48,102 nt of DNA from Croceivirga sp. (GTDB lineage: Bacteria > Bacteroidota > Bacteroidia > Flavobacteriales > Flavobacteriaceae), in assembly GCA_028284665.1 (NCBI GenBank), contig JANQRG010000036.1:1-48102 (forward strand). The letters run 5' to 3'. Position numbers and translations under genes: made by a program. Below the pieces are notes generated by a model. It was not told the origin of the DNA. It did not search any database and saw only the letters and a list, made by a program, of their open reading frames with translations. Within the stretch, counting starts at the first letter, position 1. The number at the start of each line of letters is the position of its first letter. Positions 33,901 through 42,119 of this stretch are shown here, piece by piece.

Positions 33901-35031
33901 TTTGTTTTTGGCCCGCTCAAAAGCATTGGCTGAGGTAACAAAATTAAGTTTGCTTTGTTGCCAGACCGAACTTCCAGTTTTATTTCTGGAAAGAAAAGGA
34001 GCCATGTTCAATGAACCTCCGCTTGTTGGGGCATTGCTCTTCAAATGATCCGAAGATGCTTTTGTGGATTGGTTTTTGTTGATAGTCTCTTGAATGAAAT
34101 ACTTGCTATTGCGGTTTAACAAATTGGTAGCCAGGATGGTCTTTAGCTCTGGTTTAGGAATGTTTGCGATGTTTTTAGCCAGTTCAGCCCAATCGATTGG
34201 GTTGGTGGATTCCATCACCTTTCTGGGCGCCAGGATGACTCTTCCCCTTGTGATGGTTGTTTGCGAGGTGATTTGGAGGGTATCCAGATCGTTGAGGTCT
34301 TCTACTCCTACAGCATTCATTATCGCTTTGACCGGTTGAAGACGAGCGTAGCTTTCATCTTCCTGTAGCCTTACCACTATCCTTTCTAGATTAAGCATAC
34401 TCCTTAGTTGTGCAGTCAGGGTGTTTTCTCTTCTTATCCGGTCTTCTTTAGCTTGCCTTGATAGCACACTACTGGAAATAGAAAGCCCTGTCAGGGTGCC
34501 CGAAAAAAAGTCTGCCCCACCTGCTTTGGCCGCTCCTATGAAGAATCCATTTTTGGATCCAATCTTTTTAATCTTACTTCTAATGGGCTTAGACTCTACA
34601 GTTTCCCCGTTAATGGTAAGGGAGGTTTCCCCTGCTTTATCACGAGAAAACAGGATGTTGTACTCCTTACCCGCTTCTATTAGGGTGTTGCCACTTGTTA
34701 CCTTGGTCCATTTGTTTGTTCGGACGGCCCCTACTAATTGGCCGGACTCGTTAATATACAGTTTGATACCTTCACCTGTAGCATCCAAGATTGTTTGGTG
34801 ACGGTCACCCGCCTTTAAATTAATGGTAGCCTCAATGGTAAAATATTCCAGGTCCTGTAATTCCCCTTTGTGGTTAAGCTTTACGAAACCACCATTATTA
34901 AAGATCAGTTTACTGTTTTTTACATCCAATTGAACCTTACGATTGGGTTTAAGGGAAATACCGGATGGAGAAGCATCATAAAAGCTGTTTTCATCAATAT
35001 TCAGATAAAACAGTGATCTGGTAATACTCAT
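30925..35031 (-). CDS. 1368-residue mosaic protein: LamG-like, collagen-like, IPT/TIG, predicted papain-like domain
   Basis: No signal peptide (MSITRSLFYLNIDEN). Domains by eye: a LamG/concanavalin-like jelly roll (about 10-195); a helical linker (about 196-400); a beta-rich part ending in four Gly-rich collagen-like blocks (about 503-523, 545-568, 582-610, 632-690, for example GDGGDGGNGGDGGRGGRGG); two IPT/TIG sandwiches (about 708-790 and 791-866). A region follows with GLATGFCTAM (Cys947), DSHCIVPI (His1050) and LFCWDCNHP (Asp1083/Asn1085) in the order and spacing of papain-like peptidases. The last about 250 residues are beta-rich. It is monocistronic with long non-coding flanks (314 and 652 bp). 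It may be exported by a non-Sec route or act inside the cell. The peptidase domain is inferred. Confidence 0.75.
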   Translation of the reverse strand: MSITRSLFYLNIDENSFYDASPSGISLKPNRKVQLDVKNSKLIFNNGGFVKLNHKGELQDLEYFTIEATINLKAGDRHQTILDATGEGIKLYINESGQLVGAVRTNKWTKVTSGNTLIEAGKEYNILFSRDKAGETSLTINGETVESKPIRSKIKKIGSKNGFFIGAAKAGGADFFSGTLTGLSISSSVLSRQAKEDRIRRENTLTAQLRSMLNLERIVVRLQEDESYARLQPVKAIMNAVGVEDLNDLDTLQITSQTTITRGRVILAPRKVMESTNPIDWAELAKNIANIPKPELKTILATNLLNRNSKYFIQETINKNQSTKASSDHLKSNAPTSGGSLNMAPFLSRNKTGSSVWQQSKLNFVTSANAFERAKNKLYISEMMGFENSRLSVKNSGILNLIESPEPAHWANLANSQMVLMNSTSIPVYDSVIIAKTLDLTNSKLVIEPDVVTLWIIAEKVIAGPNAAITWRKPGGSTPPRANNPDLNGRGYSGIHTKQNSRDGLDGEDARDGITGIKGANGVNAPKLEIWVKELTAMPDIELNGEDGIRGGRGQRGGRGGNGANASGGKWAWFFGKHCVSDPGDGGDGGNGGDGGRGGRGGNGANGGHITIGVLNNTLESTVTNKAFKIKNQGGRRGEGGPGGEGGFGGQGGRSGAGEVCHDADNGHPGARGQRGREGADGLRNGGDGELRFHEFSEAAWEELLLRPWITELSPETPFPGDTLIIKGSKFTTNDRVRLGTDSISPTINADESLSITIPSTITGGEKELYIRRQDGSESNRLRLWIRPQLDPFSGVLNPGATVTVTGKAFLNGASVLVDGRAVPTNFVNVTTLSFEMPGTGGAGISETNITLQVNNPDGHLSNSRSATIPNILEVPFKFDLHSLNFDNFTDGAPSWGTFEDTFGTAEVWHELLDPIFGHPVLTAAYYGFYHHFLKGEANGGLATGFCTAMSSKVLDQFWTGNNDTFVNLDLTSNTRREFTAIHGRLLSRESLLHFHDQSREEVARVGRSYRDIETIFYNGVSRHNAPMLFFIPSGAAWDSGYFDRLGDSHCIVPIRFIYPIGHPGPAADGTTNPDGVTLFCWDCNHPPTEDSAAIESQNCRLEFFRQDGLIHYNYFDGGTTPKFSSTDGITLGVMSNGNYLLTDHDLPFGGPFGLTTFVLDFLLSPADLQVTNADGFRTGNFGSQILSEIPDSHPCYLAKGAYLLPTDMALTRRICGTGNGTYTYNSISPNGTSIVLENVDTDNGQEDLLSVNADGTQIRFTPAIDKNFTLTLGRQINDDIRAVAISGVGGGPTSDVDITLSPELSILRIGNRGAANRVSVTAFNANAITKSHSKLERGNVLFPANHDLVLAITDWENLDMTVQTVEF

Positions 35032-35683
35032 GTTTACTTAAGTTTTAATGTTTTGTTTAATCAAATGAACCTATATGTTTTCTGTAAATGGGTGTAGCAA
35101 AACTTGCCATTGTATTTAATGGCAAAGAATGAGTCCTTCCCTTTGATAAGGAAGTCATACATATCTCAATACAGCCTAAAGGGGGGAATTGTTCTCAGAG
35201 AACATACCTACAATAATTACATGATTCTTATAGAAGGCGAGGGGAACTAAATGACAAAAGCCATCCGTAAATTAACTTAAGTAATGTAAGAAAATTATTT
35301 AAAATGCGAGATAGTAAAATTGTTAAATTAAACTATTAAGGCACTAATTTAAATACAAAGTAAGCCACCATATTCAAATTGAGTTTTAATAAGAGAAGGG
35401 TTTTGAATAATAGCTGTAAGCTTACTTCCAATTTGTTTTTTTGGTTAAGTGGCTTTACTAAATAAGTTGTTTATTCTAACAATTTCAACTTACTACTTTT
35501 AGCATTTAATGGGATTGCTATGCATAAGGTTTATTCCGCGCTATGAGTTCAATTTGAAATCGCACTATAAAAAAGTGAGTTAAACTACTAAGCTCAATAA
35601 ATCTTACTCGTATTTAGCGTAAATTTATTGAGCGTCCCGCTAACACAAAGACAAAAGGGAGAATTCAAGACTGTTTCATCGAA
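35032..35683. other. Long AT-rich intergenic region between divergent genes
   Basis: 652 bp between the mosaic gene (minus) and the pyruvate-kinase-like gene (plus). No coding frame, tRNA or strong hairpin was recognised. It must hold both promoters; many AT-rich partial matches exist but none was convincing. Confidence 0.5.
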
Positions 35684-37513
35684 ATGAAGGTTAAAATTGA
35701 AAAAATTCAGGAGACTATTGCCGATCTGAACCAGGTAGTAGCGGCGATCTTAGCAGCAGAAAAGGACCAACAAGCTGTGTTGGATGACGTACATGAAGAA
35801 TATACCCGGAGTGCTCAAAACTTGGTGCATTATCGCGCCTTTCGAAAATTTGATTTGCGCACTACCCAAAAGAAGCTCCGCAATCTTGGACTCACTCGTT
35901 TTGCCAATGCCGAAGGCCATATTTTGGCCAGCATCACCAATACCTTGTTCATTCTCAAAAAATTGATCGAAAATGCGGAAGGCGATGTGATCCGCCCCAA
36001 ACTCTCCATCAAAAAAGGGAAACGCCTCCTCAGCAAAAACACGCGGGCGCTATTGGGATATCGCTCCCAGGGAAGACGTGTACGCATTATGGTGACCCAG
36101 CCCACGGCATCTGCTTACAACTATCGGATGGTGCATGAAATGGTAGCGCATGGAATGAACGTTGCAAGGATCAATTGTGCTCACGATTCGCCTGAAGTTT
36201 GGGAAATGATCATTGCTAATGTAAGAAAAGCAGCAAAGGCACATGGGCGACAGGTAAAAATTGCCATGGATCTGGCAGGCCCAAAAATCCGAACAGGAAG
36301 TATTACCCCGGGCCCAAGGATTCGGAAATTCACTCCTGAAAAAGATGTGACCGGAAGTATTATCCAACCTGCCGAGATAGTACTGGTACCCAAGATAGAC
36401 GAATTTTCGCTTCCGAACACCTTGCCACTCGCGCCTGAGGTACTGGAAACATTGAAGGTACAGGATGAATTTATATTGACGGATACCCGGAATAAAAGAC
36501 GTAGGCTTAAAGTCATTGCAAAGCGAGATTCAGGGATTCGTGCCCATTGCTATGAAACCTCTTACATTGGTACAGGTACTATCCTAGAGTGTACCAACAG
36601 GGAATTACCGCCGGTTGTGGTGGGAGCGCTTCCTTCAGTGGAACAATCCATAATCTTACGAATGGGTGATGTTTTTACTATCGTTCAAGAGGGTATTGAA
36701 GGGCTCCCGGCTGTAATCGATGAAGATGGCAATGTGATCCAAAACGGTAAGATCTCCTGCCAGTTGCCGGAGGTTTTCGGATTCATTAGCTCCGGGGATC
36801 GCATCCTTTTTGATGACGGGAAGATAGAAGGGGTTATTGAAACGGTCCGGGAAGGCGCCTTTGATGTACGTATCCTATTGGCCAAAGAAAACGGATCAAA
36901 ACTCAAGGCCGAAAAAGGAATTAATTTTCCGGATACCAGTTTAGGTATTGGCGGATTGACAACAAAGGACAAACAGGACCTGGAATTTGTTGCCCAACAC
37001 GCCGATATTGTTAATTTTTCCTTTGTGAACTCCAAAAAGGATGTAGACGAATTGCATGAAGAACTCGAAAAACATGGGGTGTTGAATCAACTGAACGTTA
37101 TCCTCAAAATAGAGACCAAGTATGCGGTAGCCCATCTCACTGAGATCTTATTGGCGGCGATGCAATCCAAATGTATTGGGGTTATGATCGCCCGGGGGGA
37201 TCTCGCGGTGGAAACCGGCTGGGATACCATTGGAAAAGTGCAGGAAGAGATCTTGTTGTTGTGTAGCGCCGCCCATGTACCTGTAGTTTGGGCTACGCAG
37301 GTATTGGAAAACCTTGCGAAGAAAGGACTACCGTCCCGATCTGAGATCACAGATGCTACCATAGCACTTCAGGCAGAATGTATTATGCTCAACAAAGGTC
37401 CCTATATCAACAGAGCGATCGCTTTGTTGGACACAATGCTTTCGGATATGGAAGCCAATCACGAAAAGAAGGAGGTAATGCTCCCCAAACTGGAAAGTCT
37501 TTTGACCAAATAA
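35684..37513 (+). CDS. Atypical long pyruvate kinase family protein
   Basis: 609 residues. About 130 N-terminal residues are a helical extension (KIEKIQETIADLNQVVAAIL...) unlike ordinary pyruvate kinase. The barrel then shows NVARINCAHDS (159-169), MDLAGPKIRTG (195-205), KGINFPDTS (411-419), ILKIETKYAV (Lys475, the proton-relay Lys), MIARGDLAVE (501-510) and ATQVLENLAKKGLPSRSEITDA. The B-domain insertion is enlarged (about 206-400), and the C-terminal regulatory domain is essentially missing. In the rabbit enzyme K+ is bound through Asn, Ser, Asp and Thr; here Ser is Ala and Thr is Leu, and the Glu117 position is Lys201, as in K+-independent enzymes. It is probably a phosphoenolpyruvate-pyruvate phosphotransferase, but a divergent role is possible. 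Confidence 0.85.
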   Translation: MKVKIEKIQETIADLNQVVAAILAAEKDQQAVLDDVHEEYTRSAQNLVHYRAFRKFDLRTTQKKLRNLGLTRFANAEGHILASITNTLFILKKLIENAEGDVIRPKLSIKKGKRLLSKNTRALLGYRSQGRRVRIMVTQPTASAYNYRMVHEMVAHGMNVARINCAHDSPEVWEMIIANVRKAAKAHGRQVKIAMDLAGPKIRTGSITPGPRIRKFTPEKDVTGSIIQPAEIVLVPKIDEFSLPNTLPLAPEVLETLKVQDEFILTDTRNKRRRLKVIAKRDSGIRAHCYETSYIGTGTILECTNRELPPVVVGALPSVEQSIILRMGDVFTIVQEGIEGLPAVIDEDGNVIQNGKISCQLPEVFGFISSGDRILFDDGKIEGVIETVREGAFDVRILLAKENGSKLKAEKGINFPDTSLGIGGLTTKDKQDLEFVAQHADIVNFSFVNSKKDVDELHEELEKHGVLNQLNVILKIETKYAVAHLTEILLAAMQSKCIGVMIARGDLAVETGWDTIGKVQEEILLLCSAAHVPVVWATQVLENLAKKGLPSRSEITDATIALQAECIMLNKGPYINRAIALLDTMLSDMEANHEKKEVMLPKLESLLTK

Positions 37514-37631
37514 ATAGATAAGATCTTTGCAAGGCTGGAACTACCTGCTTAGTCGCTTTGCAATGACTTTGATCATCCCTTTTAATTTAAAAGCAATCTA
37601 ATTATAAATAGCTGATTATCAGTTATTTATA

Positions 37632-37662
37632 TTGATTCTACTTGTTTTAAGTTGTATATTTA
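37632..37662 (+). promoter_or_regulatory. Promoter of the Cys-rich small protein gene
   Basis: TTG (37632-37634), exactly 20 bases, then TATATTTA (37655-37662; 7 of 8 to TAnnTTTG), 24 bp upstream of the ATG. Confidence 0.6.
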
Positions 37663-37686
37663 AGAGAACCTAAAATTAGAAGAGTT

Positions 37687-37938
37687 ATGGCAATACGGTT
37701 AGGAAACACTTGTTTGAATTGCGACAATATGGGAAGCGATAACATGTGTTCGGTTCACAGCGTTAAAGTTGGCCATTTATACACCTGTGACAGCTTTGAA
37801 ATGAAAGCTCGATTGGCCGATGAAAGAAATTGCGCAACATGCCTTCGCTATGAGAGGGAGGATTGCGCCAACCCTACAAAAGCAGCTCCTGGAATGATGT
37901 GTGCTGTTTGGGCGCCCAAGAGCCTGATGAGTGCTTAA
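37687..37938 (+). CDS. Small protein with two four-cysteine modules
   Basis: 83 residues. Cysteines at 9, 12, 21, 34 and at 49, 52, 60, 72 give CX2C-X8-C-X12-C followed by CX2C-X7-C-X11-C: an internal duplication of a four-Cys unit, each likely holding one zinc or Fe-S centre. There is no signal peptide or membrane helix. I do not know a named family. Its own promoter and a strong terminator mark it as an independent gene, possibly well expressed. It could be a zinc-ribbon regulator or a metal-storage protein; nothing decides between these. Confidence 0.75.
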   Translation: MAIRLGNTCLNCDNMGSDNMCSVHSVKVGHLYTCDSFEMKARLADERNCATCLRYEREDCANPTKAAPGMMCAVWAPKSLMSA

Positions 37939-37955
37939 ATGGGTATGAACACAAT

Positions 37956-37984
37956 AGGGTCGGCAATAAAGGCCGACCCTTTTT
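37956..37984 (+). terminator. Intrinsic terminator after the Cys-rich protein gene
   Basis: AGGGTCGGC and GCCGACCCT form a perfect 9-bp stem around AATAAAG, followed by TTTT. It lies 17 bp past the stop codon. Confidence 0.92.
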
Positions 37985-38035
37985 GCTATTTGAACAGGGA
38001 TTCTCGTTCCTGATCCATACTATCGATCCTTAAAA

Positions 38036-38470
38036 ATGGGCAAAGCATCCAAAATAGAACTTGTTAAAAAGGTCTTTACCGAATATCTGGAGGAAAACGG
38101 TCACCGAAAGACCCTGGAACGTTATGCCATCTTGGAAGAGATATATGGGATTGAAAAGCATTTTGATGTGGACGATCTGTATTTCCACATGAAAAAAAAG
38201 AACTACCGGGTAAGCCGTGCCACGATCTACAATAACATCGAATTGATGATTGATGCCAAGCTCGTGCGCAAGCATATGTTCGGTGGCAACAAGGCACGTT
38301 ACGAAAAATCATATTTTGACCGGCAGCACGATCATATCATTTTAGCCGATACGGGAGAGGTACTTGAGTTCTGTGATCCACGAATACAATCCATTAAGAA
38401 AACCATTGAAGAGGTCTTTAAAATCACCATTACTTCGCATTCCCTGTATTTTTACGGGGTAAGGGAGTAG
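38036..38470 (+). CDS. Fur-family transcriptional regulator
   Basis: 144 residues: an N-terminal winged helix ([46 protein letters not shown]), then a dimerisation domain with [20 protein letters not shown]. His and Glu/Asp ligands of the regulatory metal site are present (HDH, the FCD region), but the structural CXXC pairs of Fur/PerR are absent; the only Cys is in FCD. In Flavobacteriia such short Fur-like proteins are common. It may sense iron, zinc or peroxide; the sequence does not decide. Confidence 0.9.
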   Translation: MGKASKIELVKKVFTEYLEENGHRKTLERYAILEEIYGIEKHFDVDDLYFHMKKKNYRVSRATIYNNIELMIDAKLVRKHMFGGNKARYEKSYFDRQHDHIILADTGEVLEFCDPRIQSIKKTIEEVFKITITSHSLYFYGVRE

Positions 38471-38655
38471 CAGATTTGCCTGATAGAACAGGGACCACTA
38501 TGGTAGCCCATTTGTATTTCTATAGGATGATTTTGACAGATGCTATTCTTACCCTAATCGTATACTTAGGTTCTTAGCCGGCATAACCAAAGGCCTACCA
38601 ATGGCAATTGTTGAACGCTTAAGGAAGCAATTGGTCGATTGTAAATCAGCTAGCC

Positions 38656-40446
38656 TTATGCCTCGCAACTAGCGCATTCCTTCTTCTGTTTGAACTTTTG
38701 GGCAGCATTCATACTATGCTGATAATACAAGGATTTTAACCCAAGTTTCCAGGCGGTCACATGGATCTTATTCACTTCTTTGGTGGGCATGTCGGGATGC
38801 ACAATAATATTGACCGACTGTCCCTGATCAATATGGTTCTGTCGGTTAGCGGCCTGATATACAATATCCAATTGATCAATCTCTGAATACGTTTTAAACA
38901 CCGCTTTCTCTTCATCCGATAAAAAGTCAAGATGTTGTACGGAGCCGTCCCGGTCGCGAATACTGCGCCATACCTCCGCGGTGTTTTGCCCCTTTTCCTC
39001 GAGCAATTCCATGAGGTATTTATTTTTGATGGTCACCTTAATTTTTGCAATATCCTTTACATAGATATTCGACCAAATGGGTTCAATGCCTTGTGATACC
39101 TGCCCTAATATAAAAGCAGAGGAGGTAGTTGGCGCTATGGCATTTAAGGTAGCATTGCGGCGGCCGTACCCTTTTAGCACTTTAGGCTCTCCAAAACGTT
39201 GTGCCAATTCTGCTGAGGCGTTATAGGATTTATCCTTAATGGCTTTGAAGATCTCACTGTTGAGGTCGTAGGCCTCCTGACTGTTGAAGGCCAGGCGTTT
39301 TGATTGCAGTAGGGAATGCCAGCCCAGTGCCCCCAGTCCCAAGGCCCGGTTCTCTTTGGCAAAATTATAGGCCCTTTCCATGAATAAAAAAGTTTGCCTA
39401 TCCTCTCTGTCCGAAGAATCCCGATACACTTCCAGTTTTTCCAAAAACTCAGTGATCACGGCATCCAGAAAACAGACCATAGTTTCTACCGCATCGGTAT
39501 CCTTCCATTTGTCGTAATGCAAGAGGTTGATGCTGGAAAGTACACAGACAAATGACCAATCGTCATTGGAGGGCAACATGATTTCCGTACAGAGATTACT
39601 GGCGTGTATGCGGTGTTGCTTTTCTTGGTACACCTCAACTGCCCCGTTGTTAGCGTTGTCACTAAAAAATACATAGGGATAGCCCATTTCCCCTCGACTT
39701 TGCAGCACTCTGGCCCAAACCGTCCGCTTTTTAACATCTCCATCGATCATCTCTTGCATCCATTGATCGCTGACGGTAACCCCGTGTGTTAGCTGTTGGA
39801 TGGGGTTGCCTTCGGTGCCAATTTCCAGAAATTCCATGATATCCGGATGATCTATAGGTAGATAAGGAGAAAAACGTCCTCTTCTCACGGATCCCTGACT
39901 AACCACATCTACCATGGATTCAAATAGCTGCATGATGTGCACCGCACCAGAAGCTTCTCCGTTGTTCTTAACCGGTGCCCCACGATGGCGGATTTTTCCA
40001 AAATACCCTGAAGTACCGCCTCCCAGTTTGGACATCATTCCAACTTCAGATTGGGTATACAGAATATTACCCATGTCGTCATCAATGTGGGAACCAAAAC
40101 AACTGATCGGCAGCCCCCTTTCTTTTCCAAAATTGGACCATACCGGTGATGCCAAGGAGAAAAACCCTTCGGACATATAGTTGTAGAACTTTTTGGCATA
40201 ACCGGGGATCTGCAAAATCTGCTCAGCGCGTTCTGCAATTTCCAGAATACGGCTTTCCGGGGTAGCCCCTTCCGTTAAATAGCCTGAAGCCAAAAACTTG
40301 CGGCTGTATTCGTTGAGCCAAGCAAAGCCACCATCGTTATCCTTAGCAGCTAAATCGCTAATGGCCTCCTTTCTGGCATTTATAAGTTGTTGGGAATTGC
40401 TCGGTGTGGTGGTTTTCTCCTGTATTGGAAGCGTGTTTTTTTCCAT
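38656..40446 (-). CDS. nrdA: Class I ribonucleotide reductase large subunit
   Basis: 596 residues. Active-site features: LPISCFG (first redox Cys), NLCTEI (NxCxE with the radical Cys), VCVLSSINL (second redox Cys), KSLYYQHS (Tyr-Tyr radical relay) and a C-terminal CASC shuttle pair. The N-terminus has no ATP-cone, shorter than NrdA of E. coli type. It reduces ribonucleotides to deoxyribonucleotides. nrdB ends 3 bp upstream, so they are co-transcribed as nrdB-nrdA. Confidence 0.95.
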   Translation of the reverse strand: MEKNTLPIQEKTTTPSNSQQLINARKEAISDLAAKDNDGGFAWLNEYSRKFLASGYLTEGATPESRILEIAERAEQILQIPGYAKKFYNYMSEGFFSLASPVWSNFGKERGLPISCFGSHIDDDMGNILYTQSEVGMMSKLGGGTSGYFGKIRHRGAPVKNNGEASGAVHIMQLFESMVDVVSQGSVRRGRFSPYLPIDHPDIMEFLEIGTEGNPIQQLTHGVTVSDQWMQEMIDGDVKKRTVWARVLQSRGEMGYPYVFFSDNANNGAVEVYQEKQHRIHASNLCTEIMLPSNDDWSFVCVLSSINLLHYDKWKDTDAVETMVCFLDAVITEFLEKLEVYRDSSDREDRQTFLFMERAYNFAKENRALGLGALGWHSLLQSKRLAFNSQEAYDLNSEIFKAIKDKSYNASAELAQRFGEPKVLKGYGRRNATLNAIAPTTSSAFILGQVSQGIEPIWSNIYVKDIAKIKVTIKNKYLMELLEEKGQNTAEVWRSIRDRDGSVQHLDFLSDEEKAVFKTYSEIDQLDIVYQAANRQNHIDQGQSVNIIVHPDMPTKEVNKIHVTAWKLGLKSLYYQHSMNAAQKFKQKKECASCEA

Positions 40447-40449
40447 AGT

Positions 40450-41724
40450 TTAAAAAAGGTCGTCACTGGTTATACTCTGTGTTCTTTTGCTGTAGTTGAT
40501 AGATCGTTTCACGAAAAAGTCGCCGTGTTTCGTACCGATAATTTCGTCATCAAACCATTCCGTTTGTGCCAGGAGTTTGGGATCTACATCGAATATTTTT
40601 TGGATACCGATACTTTCAAGAGAGTTGTTGAAGCGATGCTTCAAAAATTCGTTAACCACGGCTTTCGGAAGGAAATCAAGTTCGCCCGCTTCAAAGATCC
40701 AATCTACAATCTTGCTCTCCGCAATGAAGGCATCTTCACACAATTGTTGTATGGTCATATGATAGGTGTCATCAAACCATTCCGGGTGCTCCTTTTGGAT
40801 GATCTTGATAACATCAATCCCAAAGTCGCCATGTATTTGTTCTTCTTTAGAGGTGGCCTCTACCACATTGGAAATGCCTTTTAGCATGTTCTTATGCTTG
40901 TTAAAGGCCATGATGATCAAGAACTGAGAGAAAAGTGAAACATGCTCTATAAACAATGAGAACAACAAAATGGATTCTGCATATTCCTTATTATCCTCGC
41001 TTTTGGCATTTCGTAAGGCTGCTTCCAGGTACTGTACCCGTTTCATAATAGCCGGCTTCTTCTTGAGCGATTCAAACTCTTTGTTCAAGCCCAGGATCTC
41101 TAACAAATGGGAATAGGCATCATGGTGTCGTACCTCACTTTCGGCAAAGGTGGCCCCTACAGAACCGATCTCAGGTTTAGGCATGCGGTGATAAATGTCC
41201 CCCCAAAAGGTTTTTACGGCGACTTCAATTTGAGAGATAGCCAGCATGGTGTTGGTGATCGCACTACGCTCAACATCGGACAACCGGGATTTGAAATCCT
41301 GAATATCGCTGGTGAAGTTGAATTCGGTATGGATCCAATAGGAGTGTCGAATAGCAGGGACATATTCGTACAATTCCGGGTATTCGTAAGGTTTTAAATT
41401 GATCCGCTTTTCAAAGATGTTGGATTGTCGGCTTAGGGTTTGTTGATTCCTATAAATGATGTACGCCTTAGCCACATCCTGAAACTCACTTAACATCAGT
41501 TTTTGTTCTACGACATCCTGAACTTCTTCAACCGTAGGGATGTAATTTTCATCTTTTCCCTTGCGTTCCAGGAGTACGGAATACACCTGTTCGGCAATTT
41601 TTTGAGCATCAGCGATTTGGCCATGGTCCACGGCGGTCATCGCCTTTAAAACAGCATTAGTGATTTTGTAAAGCGCAAAGGGTTGTGTACTAAAATCCCT
41701 TTTAGTGATGTGAGCAATTTCCAT
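40450..41724 (-). CDS. nrdB: Class I ribonucleotide reductase small subunit with N-terminal ATP-cone
   Basis: 424 residues from ATG 41724; the extra 18 codons upstream are unlikely. Residues about 3-95 (TKRDFSTQPFALYKITNAVL through AKAYIIYRNQ) are an ATP-cone fused to the radical-generating subunit, an arrangement described for Leeuwenhoekiella blandensis NrdB. The ferritin-like part keeps metal ligands: IEVAVKTFW, ESEVRHHDAYSH (Glu, His and a Tyr at the E. coli Tyr122 position), FIEHVSLF and EEQIHGDFG. Allosteric on/off control is therefore expected on NrdB. Metal type (Fe or Mn) is not readable. Confidence 0.93.
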   Translation of the reverse strand: MEIAHITKRDFSTQPFALYKITNAVLKAMTAVDHGQIADAQKIAEQVYSVLLERKGKDENYIPTVEEVQDVVEQKLMLSEFQDVAKAYIIYRNQQTLSRQSNIFEKRINLKPYEYPELYEYVPAIRHSYWIHTEFNFTSDIQDFKSRLSDVERSAITNTMLAISQIEVAVKTFWGDIYHRMPKPEIGSVGATFAESEVRHHDAYSHLLEILGLNKEFESLKKKPAIMKRVQYLEAALRNAKSEDNKEYAESILLFSLFIEHVSLFSQFLIIMAFNKHKNMLKGISNVVEATSKEEQIHGDFGIDVIKIIQKEHPEWFDDTYHMTIQQLCEDAFIAESKIVDWIFEAGELDFLPKAVVNEFLKHRFNNSLESIGIQKIFDVDPKLLAQTEWFDDEIIGTKHGDFFVKRSINYSKRTQSITSDDLF

Positions 41725-41852
41725 AAAATAAGTGAATGTTATACGAATCGTTCTAGATAACGACACTGTAAAATTCACATTTTGTTTACAATCATTTTAC
41801 GTTCTGAAATTTTGGTTCTCCACAATCTTATCAACAGCTTTAGCACCGAATC

Positions 41853-41996
41853 GTGAAAAGGAGGAGATATGCTTCTGAAATTGAAGCGCTATTTAGTGAG
41901 AAAGCTGATTCCTCCAGGATAAATATCCTATCGAACCTGGTAGAAGAGTATCGCTGCCAAAACGCTATCGAAGCGGAAAAGGTGCTGCGGGCTTAG
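41853..41996 (+). CDS. Possible small protein, 47 residues (GTG start)
   Basis: An open frame with codon usage that looks coding: MKRRRYASEIEALFSEKADS, then an amphipathic helical tail ending CQNAIEAEKVLRA. A stop lies 12 bp upstream, so GTG is the only reasonable start. It sits in the 395-bp region between nrdB and the response regulator. A remnant of a longer gene is equally possible. Confidence 0.4.
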   Translation: MKRRRYASEIEALFSEKADSSRINILSNLVEEYRCQNAIEAEKVLRA

Positions 41997-42119
41997 TGAT
42001 TGCTAGAAAATTGGCCCTTAAAAAACGAAGCTCCGCAAGCTATAGGTCAATCTGAATGTTACTCAGGAATTTTGTTCCAACGTTATAAGAGTATAGGTCT
42101 TTATGGTAAAGCCAATCCA

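Noticed and set aside
38656-40446. Truncated nrdA
   Set aside because: All catalytic Cys, the radical relay and the C-terminal CASC are present; only the ATP-cone is absent, and it is found on NrdB.
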